Assembly: GCA_958510825.1 (NCBI GenBank)
Contig: OY294049.1
Location: 496,001-560,000 of the forward strand
DNA length: 64,000 bases
From: Brachypterus glaber
Taxonomy: Eukaryota > Arthropoda > Insecta > Coleoptera > Kateretidae
Direction: 5' to 3'
In this document: positions 11,387 through 22,813 of the stretch, in pieces
How the letters are laid out: each line of letters starts with the position of its first letter
Position numbering within the stretch: the stretch's first letter is position 1
Position numbers and translations under genes: made by a program
Notes under the pieces: model-generated
The model's database searches: none
Told to the model about the DNA's origin: nothing
The model's input: only the letters and a program-made list of their open reading frames with translations

Positions 11387-11698
11387 TGGTACCCACTAAC
11401 TCAGGACAGATGCATTCCCAGCATCAGTGAGATAGTCTCACTCCTCCCGCACATCCCTCCTCTCCCTATCACATCCCTCCCCATCCCCCTCCCACCCACT
11501 CCACAGCGCCAAATTATGACAGATGCAACTCGCATCAGTGAGCAGAGACTCACTCCCCCCAAATTATGACAGATGCAACTCGCATCAGTGAGCATAGACT
11601 CACTGCCCCAACTTTCAATTCAGATTAAATATTTTTTTAGATAAATGAGCCATAGGCTGCGCCTGTCTCTTAAAGACCCAAACAAACTATTGATGATG
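11387..11698 (+). other. Element A1 3' UTR with three paired-hairpin modules and GAT tail
   Basis: Three modules each have a GATGC/GCATC hairpin followed by an AGTGAG/CTCACT hairpin: 11409-11442, 11522-11554 and 11572-11604. Modules 2 and 3 lie in a 50-bp direct repeat (11511 and 11561). A small AGGC/GCCT hairpin and the TTGATGATG tail follow. This is probably the RNA end recognised by the element's reverse transcriptase; that role is inferred. Confidence 0.7.
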
Positions 11699-11710
11699 AT
11701 TTTGGCCATA

Positions 11711-12137
<427 letters not shown>

Positions 12138-12186
12138 ACTGTTGGAGAATCATCATCAAAAAAAAAAACACACAACAGCATAGAAC

Positions 12187-12202
12187 GGCCCTTCTCAGGG
12201 CC
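12187..12202 (+). terminator. H2A stem-loop (end of unit 1 H2A)
   Basis: GGCCCT-TCTC-AGGGCC, 49 nt past the stop at 12137. Confidence 0.9.
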
Positions 12203-12270
12203 ACAATTTGTTTACTGTATAAAAAGAATTTACTGCTTCCGTAGTGTGTTGTTCAAGTGTAGTAGGTATA

Positions 12271-12580
12271 TGCCGTACATACGGTACACTTAGTGTGTGA
12301 GTGATGTCACGAATATCGGTGACGTACGTCCACTCGGTAGTGTTTGATTTGGACTGTTTACCGTAACACACGGTAATTACTGTTTGTCTGCCACCGTACA
12401 TACGGTGTTTGTTGTGCACAAAGATATAGTATTCACGGTACTTGGTTTTATGGATATTTACCGTACACACGGCACTTGGTAGTGTTCACCGTACACACGG
12501 TGAGGTGATTAGTGTCTAACACCGTACGTACGTCAGTACGGTGTTTTTTCACGAATATAGTGTTCACCGTACACACGGTA
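12271..12580. repeat. Dyad array, unit 2
   Basis: Identical to 211-520, all seven CCGTA/TACGG dyads kept. Confidence 0.8.
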
Positions 12581-13084
12581 CTTTTTTTTGTGTTTGTAAG
12601 TGCTTGCCAGAAGTGATTGATAAGAAGTCACAAGCAAGTCCAAACGAGCCGAATAGGTGCCGCCTCTTCGAGGTGAGTCTTAGATATAAGGATGCACGTC
12701 GAACGAACTGGTATCTAGAAGAACTAAAAAAAAAAATACCGCCGCCAACAAAATAGTGCTTTCCCCTGTTAAATCAAAAACGAAAACTTTGTTTTTTTTT
12801 AAAAAAAGCCTACAACTTTGGATAATCAATCAACCTATGTTCAAAATTTCAAGTCTTTAGCCCGAAGCGTTCTTGAGTTCTCGTGGTCACAAATTTCCCG
12901 GACACACAGACAGACAGAATTTTTTTGTAATTTTACGGAAATCATATTTTTTTGGATATAAAAACTCCGGAAACGTAAAAAAAAGCGTTAAATTTTTTTT
13001 TCGAAATTGATCGGCAGTCGACCTGTTAAGACATCTCCTTTCGTTCTTCTTCAATTACAATCCAACTCGAAATTTGAAGAAAAA

Positions 13085-13115
<31 letters not shown>

Positions 13116-13272
13116 GTTTGGACTTTTTCGTTCCAAACGAAAATTGATAGAAAAAAAAAATTGAAAAAAAAAATTCGAAAAAATTTTTTTTTAAACCATC
13201 GATTATTATTGTGCCGCACCCCAAATCGGACCCGCGGAATCCGCGACTTTTTTTTGACTTTCTGATTTTTAC

Positions 13273-13392
13273 GGCAACGACCATACCACTTTGAGAATGC
13301 CAGTTCTCGTCCGATCACTGAAGCCAAGCAAAGTCGGGCGCGGTTAGTACTTGGATGGGTGACCGCTTGGGAACACCGCGTGCCGTTGCCCC
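13273..13392 (+). rRNA. 5S rRNA: 5S ribosomal RNA (unit 2)
   Basis: Identical to the unit 1 copy, with helix I ends and the T6 terminator intact. It is unaffected by the damage to the neighbouring H4. Confidence 0.93.
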
Positions 13393-13662
13393 TTTTTTGT
13401 TTTCGTTTGGACGTTTTTTTTTTTTGCGAAGATTCTTGCATTACAGCCGGTCAGAGCATGCATCATCCCCTGATTTGGAATTCCCTCTAATCGGATTTTA
13501 ATTCTCGCATTTCTCGATTTATCCATATTACGTAGGTACTGATGTAAAATGTCAACAGAGGTAGGTACATACACTCGTACACATTTATTTTATTTTATAC
13601 GGCTGAAATTAAACAAAACATTGGGCAAGGGTAAATTCCTTTTCTCTGATGAGAGAACTTGT

Positions 13663-13678
13663 GGTTCTGAAAAGAACC
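13663..13678 (-). terminator. H4 stem-loop (unit 2)
   Basis: GGTTCT-TTTC-AGAACC is intact although the H4 gene has lost its start. Confidence 0.88.
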
Positions 13679-13715
13679 GTTTTTCTTTGTGTTTTCGTTT
13701 TTGTCAACGTTGGTT

Positions 13716-14015
<300 letters not shown>

Positions 14016-14017
14016 TT

Positions 14018-15769
14018 AGAGTCTACCAGGCGAGCTACCTGGTGGACTGTGGAGTGTCTGCTTCGGAAGCCGAATTGCTCATTTGGAAGGAGATTTAGTT
14101 CTTCAACTAGAGTTTGAAGTCTGGTTAGTATGACTTTCTCGGCTATTTTGCCTAGGGAGGAAAGGAGGCTTATGGGGCGGTAGCTTTCAGCAAAAGTTGG
14201 ATTTTGTCCGGGTTTTTTGATAACTATTACGTCTGCGTTTTTCCAGGGCTTTGGAAAGTGGCGCAGTCTGAGCATTGCGTTAACAATGTTAACGATTTCC
14301 ATAATGGTTTTCCGGGGGAGTATTTTAAGAATTTTATTCGGTATTTGGTCGGGACCGGGGGCTTTCCTTTTTGGGAGATTTTTGATGATGCGTTTGATTT
14401 CCTCGGGGGATGTGGGGGTGATAATGTCGTTTTCGACTTGGTTAGTGACTCTATTATAGATGTGGTTTATGTCTCTTTCATGCATGAGTTGCTCGTAGTT
14501 CTCGTCGTCCGAGTCGGGCTCGGAGTCGGTCTCTGATTCGGAGTCGGAGTCGGGGGGGATTGGAGGGTTTGGTTGAAATTGTTTCCGCATTGCGTCAGCA
14601 AATGCTTCGGCTTTTTCGGGGGTGGAGTAGACGACTCCTCTTTCGCCGTGAATTGGGGGCATGCCTCGTTGGTGGTCGAGGGATAGGGTTTTGGCCATTC
14701 TCCAAAGTGATCTATCCTGGGGGTTGAGTGACTTTATTTTTCCCTCCCAGCGGGAATTTGCTAGTACGTTTAGTCGGTCTTTGACTTCCTGGGTAAGTCT
14801 GTTTGCTTCGCGTTTAATATGGGGGTCTTGGAGGGTGCGTGCACGACGAAGAAGTCGGTTTTTCTCTCTGATTAAGTCTTTGAGATCTCGGGGAAGGTCC
14901 TGTGGGTTTTGGATATCTACTTTTTTGATTAATTTGGCGCTGTCCATTGCGGATTTTATGGTATTGGTGAGGGTGGTTACTGCAATATCTAGTTCTTGGA
15001 CGGAATTTATTGAATTGATTTTGGTGTTGCTTTCTAGGAGTTCGGATATATAGGAGAAGTTGTAAACGGTTTTTTTGGTGTGATTTGCGGTTGGTATGCC
15101 TCCTGCCGTGATAATGATTGGAAGGTGGTCGGAGCTTAGTTCGTGTCTTAGTTCGATGTTAATGTTTAGTGTCGTGTTTTTATACAAAACGATGTCAAGG
15201 ATATCAGGAAGGCCGTGGCCATAGTGGGTTGGGGAATCGGGTGCGGTAACCATTATATGGTTACGTTGTAATATTTCGTAAAGCCTACGGCCGTTGGCCG
15301 TAGTTGTTCTAGAGTGCCAAAGGGCGTGTTTGCAATTCAAGTCTCCGGCTAGGATTGTTGGATGATTGTCGTTAAAGTAGCCTTCGAAGTCGGCGGGTCT
15401 GACCTCCTTATTTGGGGGTTTGTAGAGGGACACGATCCTGAATTTGGAATTGTCGTGCATGTTGACGAATATGGAGGTAGTTTCGACTTGATCGCTTTGT
15501 GTGGGGGGCGCATGAAGAAGATCGTGAGATATGTGTTTTTTGATATAGATTGCTGTGCCTCCTTTGCGGTCCTGGAGTCTATCGTTACGGTAGCAGGAAT
15601 AGTTGGGTATGGTACCCCTATGATGTGGTTTAAGACCAGTCTCTTGGATGAGGGCTATATCTATTTGATTTTCGTGTAGAAATTCTATGAGTTCCGGTTT
15701 TTTTGAATTGAGGCTATCAGCGTTCCAGGTGACTATTTTAAGGGCTCTGGGTTTTGTTTGTCTAGACAT
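14018..15769 (-). pseudogene. Element A2 ORF2, C-terminally truncated
   Basis: An open frame encodes the endonuclease domain (TWNADS, QET, AGDLN, PDILDI, SSDHLP) and the N-terminal part of the RT up to about residue 584. The frame then runs about eight codons into H4 sequence and stops near 13994. The fingers and palm with catalytic aspartates are missing, so no active RT is made. All five homopolymers that are short in A1 are full length where covered here. Confidence 0.9.
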
Positions 15770-17228
15770 TTTGGGGGCCTAGATTGGGTAATTGAAGGGA
15801 GCCAAAAGCCTGCATGAAGCTGGCGAATTCTTGCATGAAGGTGTGGATTTTTGAAATTTGGGATTGATCAAAAATATTGGGGGGATTTGCACTGGGACCT
15901 GGGGCCGCCTTGGGTTGTTGTGGGGTGGCGGCGTTGGTTGCCTTTTGGGCGTAGGAGATGCCCGGGGTGAATTTTTGGGTTGGGGGTATGACCCTTGTAC
16001 GGGTTGGAGCGATGTTTGATGGGTGTTTGGGGCATTTATGATAGTTTGCCGTGTGGGGGCCCAGGCAGTTGGCGCATTTTGCGTCCGTGTGACGGGGTTT
16101 TTCACACTTTGTTGTGTGGTGGTCTTGTGCGCATTTTACGCATTTGGCCGGGGCGTTGCAATTGGCCTGGGAGTGGCCGAAGAGTTGGCATTTGTGACAT
16201 TGCCTGAATTTGGGTTTATAGGTCTGGCTTTCGACCTTTATGACTAGGTGTAGAAGCCTAGTCTCTTTAAATATGGGGTGCTGTTGTCCTGTCACCTTGG
16301 GGAGGATGACTAGGATCAGGGGCATGGGGGTCTTGTCTTTAGTGCGCGTCATTCTCGCGACTGACGTGGGGAGGTAGCCACGCTCGATAAGAGCGGCTTG
16401 GACGTCTGCGACGTCTATCTGGGTGGGGATTCCCCGGATTACGGCGTGGATTGCCTTGTCCTCCGGGAGGGTAAAACTATGATAGGGAATTTTTTCGGTG
16501 TCTAAGTGCCTAGTGACTTTGCGGAAGTCGTCACTGGTCTGGGTGCGAATTTGCACTCCTTCGGAGGTATTTTTCGCGTGGAGGATGTTTACTTTTTGGG
16601 AGTTGAAGTGGCGGGACAAGGCTAGCCATTTTTCAGGGGCTCGAATGATGATGGGGGGGATTTTGGGGGTTTTGTGGGCTTCCTGGTCGGGGGGGGTTCC
16701 TGGGCCAGTAGCTTGGGTTTTTGGGTTTACAGGGGCCGTAACGGGGGGTTGGGGCCCTGAGCCGGAGGGGTTAGCGACTTCTTCGGAGGCAGTCGCTTTG
16801 CCGGGGGTTTTTTGGGTCTTTGCGGGTTTTTCTTCTAGGTCTGAATTTAATTTGTGTTTCCTTCTGCGCCGGTTTAAGCGCTTGCGCGGGGAGGCAAGGG
16901 GGGACCGGACTGAGTCCGAATCAGTCTCTACTACGGACATGTCCGTTTCGAAATGATCGGGGGCATCGGAGAGCTCTTGGGTGGGAGTTTGGGTTTTTTG
17001 GGATAAGAGTGTCCCTATTTGAGAGGAGAGGCGGGAAATTTCCTCGCGGAGTCCATTGATGGTCTCGTTTGCGGTGGCTAGTTGTGTCTGAAGGAATACG
17101 AGCTGATTTTTATGTGATTCAGCCTGGATTTTATAGTGCTCTGTCTGGGCCTTGATTTGATCTTGGAAATAGTCTGACATTTGTTGGTTCGGGAAGTTTG
17201 CCATGGTGGCGTCGATATTTTCAGCCAT
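15762..17228 (-). CDS. Element A2 ORF1, intact gag-like protein (488 aa)
   Basis: The only complete element A ORF1 in the window. Layout: a coiled-coil-prone region at about 20-78 (FQDQIKAQTEHYKIQ to LLSQK), an acidic Ser stretch at about 95-110, a basic patch RKRLNRRRRKHK at 115-126, a Pro/Thr-rich linker, a PRE_C2HC-like domain at about 205-320, and three CCHC knuckles at 344-357, 363-375 and 385-399. This is the Jockey-clade ORF1 plan; such proteins bind element RNA and act as chaperones. The stop TAG overlaps the ORF2 ATG in ATGTCTAG. Confidence 0.92.
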   Translation of the reverse strand: MAENIDATMANFPNQQMSDYFQDQIKAQTEHYKIQAESHKNQLVFLQTQLATANETINGLREEISRLSSQIGTLLSQKTQTPTQELSDAPDHFETDMSVVETDSDSVRSPLASPRKRLNRRRRKHKLNSDLEEKPAKTQKTPGKATASEEVANPSGSGPQPPVTAPVNPKTQATGPGTPPDQEAHKTPKIPPIIIRAPEKWLALSRHFNSQKVNILHAKNTSEGVQIRTQTSDDFRKVTRHLDTEKIPYHSFTLPEDKAIHAVIRGIPTQIDVADVQAALIERGYLPTSVARMTRTKDKTPMPLILVILPKVTGQQHPIFKETRLLHLVIKVESQTYKPKFRQCHKCQLFGHSQANCNAPAKCVKCAQDHHTTKCEKPRHTDAKCANCLGPHTANYHKCPKHPSNIAPTRTRVIPPTQKFTPGISYAQKATNAATPQQPKAAPGPSANPPNIFDQSQISKIHTFMQEFASFMQAFGSLQLPNLGPQNV

Positions 17229-17554
17229 AGTGGTTTTTGAATTTCGAAGGGAAAAAATAGAAGTAGTGTTCTCGGGGGCCTGGGTGGCCCCGGGCGGGGG
17301 GGGGGTGTAGTGTTAAGCACTAATTGTTAGTGGTTGGGGTCTCAGGGAACCTTTAACACACCAAACCGCCAGCCTCAGCGGTTCGTGGGAATTGGCTTAA
17401 GTCCACAGTGTGAAAAGGGCTGCAACACTTAGCAAGCAAGCTTACAAGTGAGCATATGTTAGTTAGAATAATTATATACCAAAATAATCTTACTCAATGG
17501 AAATCTGCTGGGCGACGTCTGACCTCTTCACTGTCACTCACTCGACTAATTTAT

Positions 17555-18140
<586 letters not shown>

Positions 18141-18194
18141 TTTAGTTGCGTTTCTTTAGGGTCGTCCAGTCGACAAAATCACAACAAAAAAAAC

Positions 18195-18210
18195 GGTTCT
18201 TTTCAGAACC
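18195..18210 (+). terminator. H3 stem-loop (unit 2)
   Basis: GGTTCT-TTTC-AGAACC, 54 nt past the stop. Confidence 0.9.
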
Positions 18211-18882
18211 ACAAATTGCTTGGTCAGAGAAAAAGATACGTTACCTTTTATTTTTCCATTGTTTTGTTTGTTTCGGATATTATTTATTATTACACACAAA
18301 TAACCTATATGTTATGAATCAATTTTTTTTTTGTGCGACTGTACCTGCTGTTATGCCTGCCTACTTAAAAGGTCAAATTCGCTAACGAGAAACTATTCGG
18401 TTCCAATCAGCCTGGGTATTTTCGGCTTAAGAGCTTAATCTTAGGCAATTATGTTAGTAAATATCCACAGGGTTTGGACTTTTAAATGGTAAATCACCCG
18501 TAACTTTTAAACGGGACGAGATATAGGCTTCAAATTTGAAATATTTATATCACACAACAAAAAGTATAATTTTCAAAAATTTTTTTGTTTCTTTTTTTTT
18601 TTCTTTAAAACTGATGAAGTATTTTTTTTTTAATTAATTTTTTGATATTTTGCACATATAGTTCCGAATCATGAATAAAAACAGTATTATCATTTTATGA
18701 CTAATTGTTTATCATTTTCTGGTTAAATTTTTCAATATTTATGCACAAGACATTACAACAAAAAAAAAAAAATAAAAAAATGAATAATTTTTAAGATTTT
18801 TTTCTTTTCTTAATGAATAGTTAAACATTTGATATTTAAAGCTTACAAGCTTATCTTATTCCGTTCTAAATAGAATAATAAC

Positions 18883-19026
<144 letters not shown>

Positions 19027-19193
19027 GACTCATGGAACAGTACCTTTGTCCATTACACCTTGTGATTTATTTATTTATTATGTGATATTACCTGTGATAA
19101 TTTTAAAATGTTCACCGTGATAGAACCGTGCAAACTATCTGCGAACTCAAAGTAATAGTCTCTTCTTTTTTACAAACGCTCACTATTTCCAAC

Positions 19194-19194
<1 letters not shown>

Positions 19195-19278
<84 letters not shown>
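19195..19278. repeat. (AAT)n microsatellite, unit 2
   Basis: About 28 repeats, the longest of the six units. Confidence 0.95.
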
Positions 19279-19490
19279 TGTCGAGAGTATATGTAAAAAT
19301 TCGGATTTATAAAACAGCAAAATCTGCTATCCAATACGAGCGATCGAAAGAAAAACTAATACAAGATACGTCTTTGTTCTTCTTCTATATCGCGCTGTAA
19401 ACATTTTCAAAAATTGCGGCGAGGGGCATCAGGTGGGTAAAAATTTTCAACGTTTGATGTAAGATTCTTTTTTCTCCGAATAAAATTTGT

Positions 19491-19506
19491 GGCCCTGAAA
19501 AGGGCC
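19491..19506 (-). terminator. H1 stem-loop (unit 2)
   Basis: GGCCCT-TTTC-AGGGCC on the minus strand, 59 nt past the stop. Confidence 0.9.
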
Positions 19507-19565
19507 ATTTAATGTCGAACACGACGTCGTAGAATCGGTGCTTGTGCAACAACTTTGGTGACCGT

Positions 19566-20276
19566 TCACTTCTTTCTCTTGGGAGAGGCGGCTTTTTTGG
19601 CCTTCGACGCGGCCGGAGATTTGGCGGTTTTCGGTTTGGGTGCCTTCGGTTTCTTGGTCGGACCGGCCTTGTTTGATTTTTTCGCCTTCGACGGAGACTT
19701 GGTGGGTTTCGCGGCGGCGGCGGCGGCTGCAGTCTTGGCCACGGGTTTTTTCTCGGCCACGGCCTTTTTTGCCTTGGCTGCGACTGCGGTCTTTTTCTCG
19801 GCCTTCTTCGCTTTGGGTGTTGCAGCTTTCTTGGCGGTCTTCGGTTTGTCGGTGGACGCGGCGGCGGCGGCGCCGCCACGTTTGGCCGGAGATTTTTTGG
19901 CCCTGCTGGCGGTCGTCTTTTTCTCGGCCTTCTTGGCGGCACCACCAGTTGCTGCTGCGGCCAACTTGAACGATCCGGACGCTCCCTTGCCCTTGGTCTG
20001 TACCAAAGCTCCGGAGACGACGGCCGATTTCAGGTACTTCTTGATGAAGGGGGCCACTTTTTCGGCGTCGACTTTGTAGTTGGAAACCAGGTATTTTTTG
20101 ATCGCCTGTAATGAGGAACCTCCGCGTTCTTTCAACGCTTTGATCGCGTTGTTTACCATTTCGGAGGTTGGCGGATGTGTCGGCTTCGCGCGAGGATTAG
20201 GCACTTTCTTCTCCTTCTTCGTGGGTGTCTGGGCCTGAGCAGCAACGGCGGAAGCTTGATTTTCGGTATCGGCCAT
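19566..20276 (-). CDS. His1: Linker histone H1 (unit 2)
   Basis: 236 aa, same protein as unit 1, with TATA box and stem-loop intact. Confidence 0.97.
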   Translation of the reverse strand: MADTENQASAVAAQAQTPTKKEKKVPNPRAKPTHPPTSEMVNNAIKALKERGGSSLQAIKKYLVSNYKVDAEKVAPFIKKYLKSAVVSGALVQTKGKGASGSFKLAAAATGGAAKKAEKKTTASRAKKSPAKRGGAAAAASTDKPKTAKKAATPKAKKAEKKTAVAAKAKKAVAEKKPVAKTAAAAAAAKPTKSPSKAKKSNKAGPTKKPKAPKPKTAKSPAASKAKKAASPKRKK

Positions 20277-20356
20277 GACAGTGGGTTATTTTTCGGAAAA
20301 AAATCTGTCGATCTGGTTACACTCGGCGAGAATGTATATAAATTCTCATTTCGCCA
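20277..20356 (-). promoter_or_regulatory. H1 promoter (unit 2)
   Basis: TTTATATA at 20335-20342. Confidence 0.8.
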
Positions 20357-21265
20357 AGTGTTTTGACCGTATCGGAGCGAACGGACGGGGGACTGAACGA
20401 GCGTACTCGACTCTGGCGGCAGGCCCGGCTTCTTTCGTGATGGCACCGCGTTCGCAGGGTCCCGCTCGGGGTCAATCTGTGGGAACGGCGGGACTCCAGA
20501 GGTGCCGTCCTCGGCCGAGGTGGACGGTGAGGGCTTTCATCTGTCGCCCGGATCGAACGCGGATCGTCTGTTTGACCGAGAGCTTTGTCGAAACGCCGTC
20601 GAAAGATGGAGTTCCCATAGTTTGAACATCGACGTCCAGCTTTTCGGCGTCGCATCGGCCCGCCAGCACGGAAATGCAATTTTCCGGAGGGCGCGGACCG
20701 AAAGGCTGAAGTGTCCAGATTGGAAATGTGCGGCCATCATACCGTTGAGGGCGATATTTCAAATGGAAATAGGTGTCGAGCGCGAGCGTGTCGGCTGAAC
20801 CGGCAAACGGTTTGCAACACCAGGAGAACGTGGAAATTTCTGCGCCCGGCCCGTAGTCGGTACCGGGACAAATGCAATGTTATGGGCTAAAGATGACTTC
20901 GATTATCAAACTTATTCGAAAGAAAAAAAAACTAAATTTCCACGGGTGCGATCTTCGAGGAGATAGCACTTCTTACTTGTCACGTCGCGTCAAAACTTGT
21001 GATATCTTGACCTAAAAATAGTCAGTATTGGCGCAATTGAAAAGTTACTGACTTTTTTTTTTATAACTGATCTCTTGATCCCGGATAAGGTCAGTCGGTC
21101 GTTCGCATGAATCGTTTTTTATTTCTAAAGTTCGGGTTTTCCCGAAACATCGCCCTGCGCACTGAATTGTTAAAATCGTTAAGTAACGGCCTGCAGCAAC
21201 TTTCTTTCCGCATTTAATTCGACAGGACGTTTTTTATTCGTTAATGAAAAATATTATTCCGCTTC

Positions 21266-21282
21266 TATTATTATTATTATTA

Positions 21283-21350
<68 letters not shown>

Positions 21351-21384
21351 GTATCATCATCATCATCATCATCATTGTTTTTAT

Positions 21385-21422
<38 letters not shown>

Positions 21423-21434
21423 TAATAATAATTA
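21266..21434. repeat. Compound (TTA)n(CAT)n(AAT)n microsatellite, unit 2
   Basis: One TTA repeat longer than in unit 1. Confidence 0.95.
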
Positions 21435-21839
21435 TTGTTCGTTATTTTGTAAATCATGATTATTATTTGCAAAACAAAAAAGTTAAAGTCCTACCATATT
21501 TGATTCAGGGAAACCGACTTTTAATAGAATTTTCGGAAAGATCGGTAATTTTAATAAAATTAATCGATTTTTTTTTTTTTACTGTCGATCTTTTCACTAT
21601 CGATTCTTTTTTTTTCTTTGAATCGATCTTATAGAATCGCAAAAATTCGGTAAAATCTTTTTTTTTAATTTTTCTTTTCTACGCCCAAATTTCTAGAGAT
21701 TGGTTTGTACTGTACAATTATTAAAAATTAAAAAAAAATCGTAAAAAGTCCAAACGATTTGCAAAAAAAAAAATTAATATTGGTATATGGTAGACTGATG
21801 ATGACTGGGTAAATGCTTTTTTTTTTTTACAAAAATTGT

Positions 21840-21855
21840 GGTTCTGAAAAGAACC
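21840..21855 (-). terminator. H2B stem-loop (unit 2)
   Basis: GGTTCT-TTTC-AGAACC on the minus strand, 32 nt past the stop. Confidence 0.9.
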
Positions 21856-21887
21856 GTTTTATGATTTATCAGCAGACACAGCACAGC

Positions 21888-22259
21888 TTATTTCGAGCTG
21901 GTGTATTTGGTCACGGCTTTCGTGCCTTCGCTGACGGCGTGCTTGGCCAATTCACCGGGCAACAAAAGACGCACCGCAGTCTGGATTTCCCTACTGGTGA
22001 TGGTCGATCTTTTGTTGTAGTGAGCCAAACGGGAAGCTTCGGCGGCGATTCTCTCGAAGATGTCGTTGACGAAGCTGTTCATGATGCTCATGGCTTTGCT
22101 CGAGATACCGGTGTCGGGATGTACTTGTTTCAACACTTTGTAAATGTAGATTGCGTACGATTCCTTCCTCCTCTTCTTCTTTTTCTTGTCATTTTTGGAG
22201 ATGTTTTTCTGGGCTTTTCCGGCCTTTTTGGCGGCCTTTCCGCTAGTCTTCGGTGGCAT
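21888..22259 (-). CDS. His2B: Histone H2B (unit 2)
   Basis: 123 aa, identical to unit 1 H2B, with an undisturbed promoter. Confidence 0.98.
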   Translation of the reverse strand: MPPKTSGKAAKKAGKAQKNISKNDKKKKKRRKESYAIYIYKVLKQVHPDTGISSKAMSIMNSFVNDIFERIAAEASRLAHYNKRSTITSREIQTAVRLLLPGELAKHAVSEGTKAVTKYTSSK

Positions 22260-22472
22260 TCTGTGTCGGTCGAATGCGATGTCGAAAGTAAAAAAAGAGG
22301 CACCTTTGGGATCCGTTTTAAACGCTCGCATCTAACATGGCCACGCCCCCGAACTATCGGTCTCGGGGATTGGTGGGGTTAGAGTCGATAAATAGGAGGT
22401 CGAATAAAATTTTGGCCATATTATCATTAACATTTGCTCGTGTAAGGTGTTACTGAACTAAACTAACTCGAA
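22260..22472. promoter_or_regulatory. Divergent H2B-H2A promoter (unit 2, undisturbed)
   Basis: This 213-bp intergenic region shows the arrangement before insertion: the H2A GATAAATA at 22387-22394, and about 30 bp on the ATTTTGGCCATATTATC where A1 and A4 entered the homologous sites. Confidence 0.8.
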
Positions 22473-22801
22473 ATGTCTGGACGTGGAAAAGGTGGAAAAG
22501 TGAAGGGAAAGGCAAAGTCCCGTTCGAACAGAGCCGGACTACAGTTTCCCGTCGGTCGTATCCATCGTTTGCTTCGCAAAGGTAACTACGCCGAACGTGT
22601 AGGTGCCGGAGCTCCGGTATACTTGGCCGCCGTGATGGAGTATCTCGCGGCCGAAGTTTTGGAGTTGGCCGGAAACGCAGCCCGCGACAACAAGAAGACC
22701 CGTATCATTCCCCGTCATTTGCAACTGGCCATAAGGAACGACGAAGAGTTGAACAAACTTCTCTCCGGCGTCACCATTGCCCAGGGTGGTGTGCTTCCCA
22801 A

Positions 22802-22813
22802 CATCCAAGCCGT
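22802..22813 (+). repeat. Target-site duplication of A3, left copy
   Basis: CATCCAAGCCGT is repeated at 24729-24740 and is single in intact H2A genes. 12 bp. Confidence 0.93.

Larger units (their letters stand above)
6872..11698 (+). mobile_element. Element A1: full-length Jockey-clade non-LTR retrotransposon at the H2A start site
   Basis: A 4.83 kb retroelement with a roughly 310-bp 5' UTR, ORF1 (gag-like), ORF2 (endonuclease and reverse transcriptase), a 3' UTR with repeated hairpins and a TTGATGATG tail. Sequence shared with A2 starts at 6879; 6872-6878 is extra and may be untemplated or come from an upstream transcription start. The Jockey clade is indicated by the three CCHC knuckles in ORF1, the ORF2 without RNase H, and a C-terminal APW-(Y/F)-(V/M)RN...HRDL motif. 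The tail is unusual, since Jockey elements normally end in poly(A). Both ORFs are broken by nine 1-nt shortfalls, all in homopolymers. Orientation is sense to H2A. Confidence 0.93.
14018..17538 (-). mobile_element. Element A2: 5' portion of element A at the H4 start site, 3' part deleted
   Basis: This 3.5 kb copy begins with the same 5' end as A1 (at 17538) and breaks off inside ORF2 after LARLVDS, about residue 584. It lacks motifs A to C of the RT, the 3' UTR and the tail. Between its 5' end and the H4 upstream sequence lie 16 nt of filler (17539-17554). Orientation is sense to H4, with its 5' end about 35 bp below the H4 TATA-like box. No target duplication remains because the 3' end was lost. 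Confidence 0.92.

Noticed and set aside
6872..11698. R1/R2-type rDNA-specific element
   Set aside because: The flanks are histone sequence, and the ORF2 C-terminus and ORF1 plan fit the Jockey clade better.
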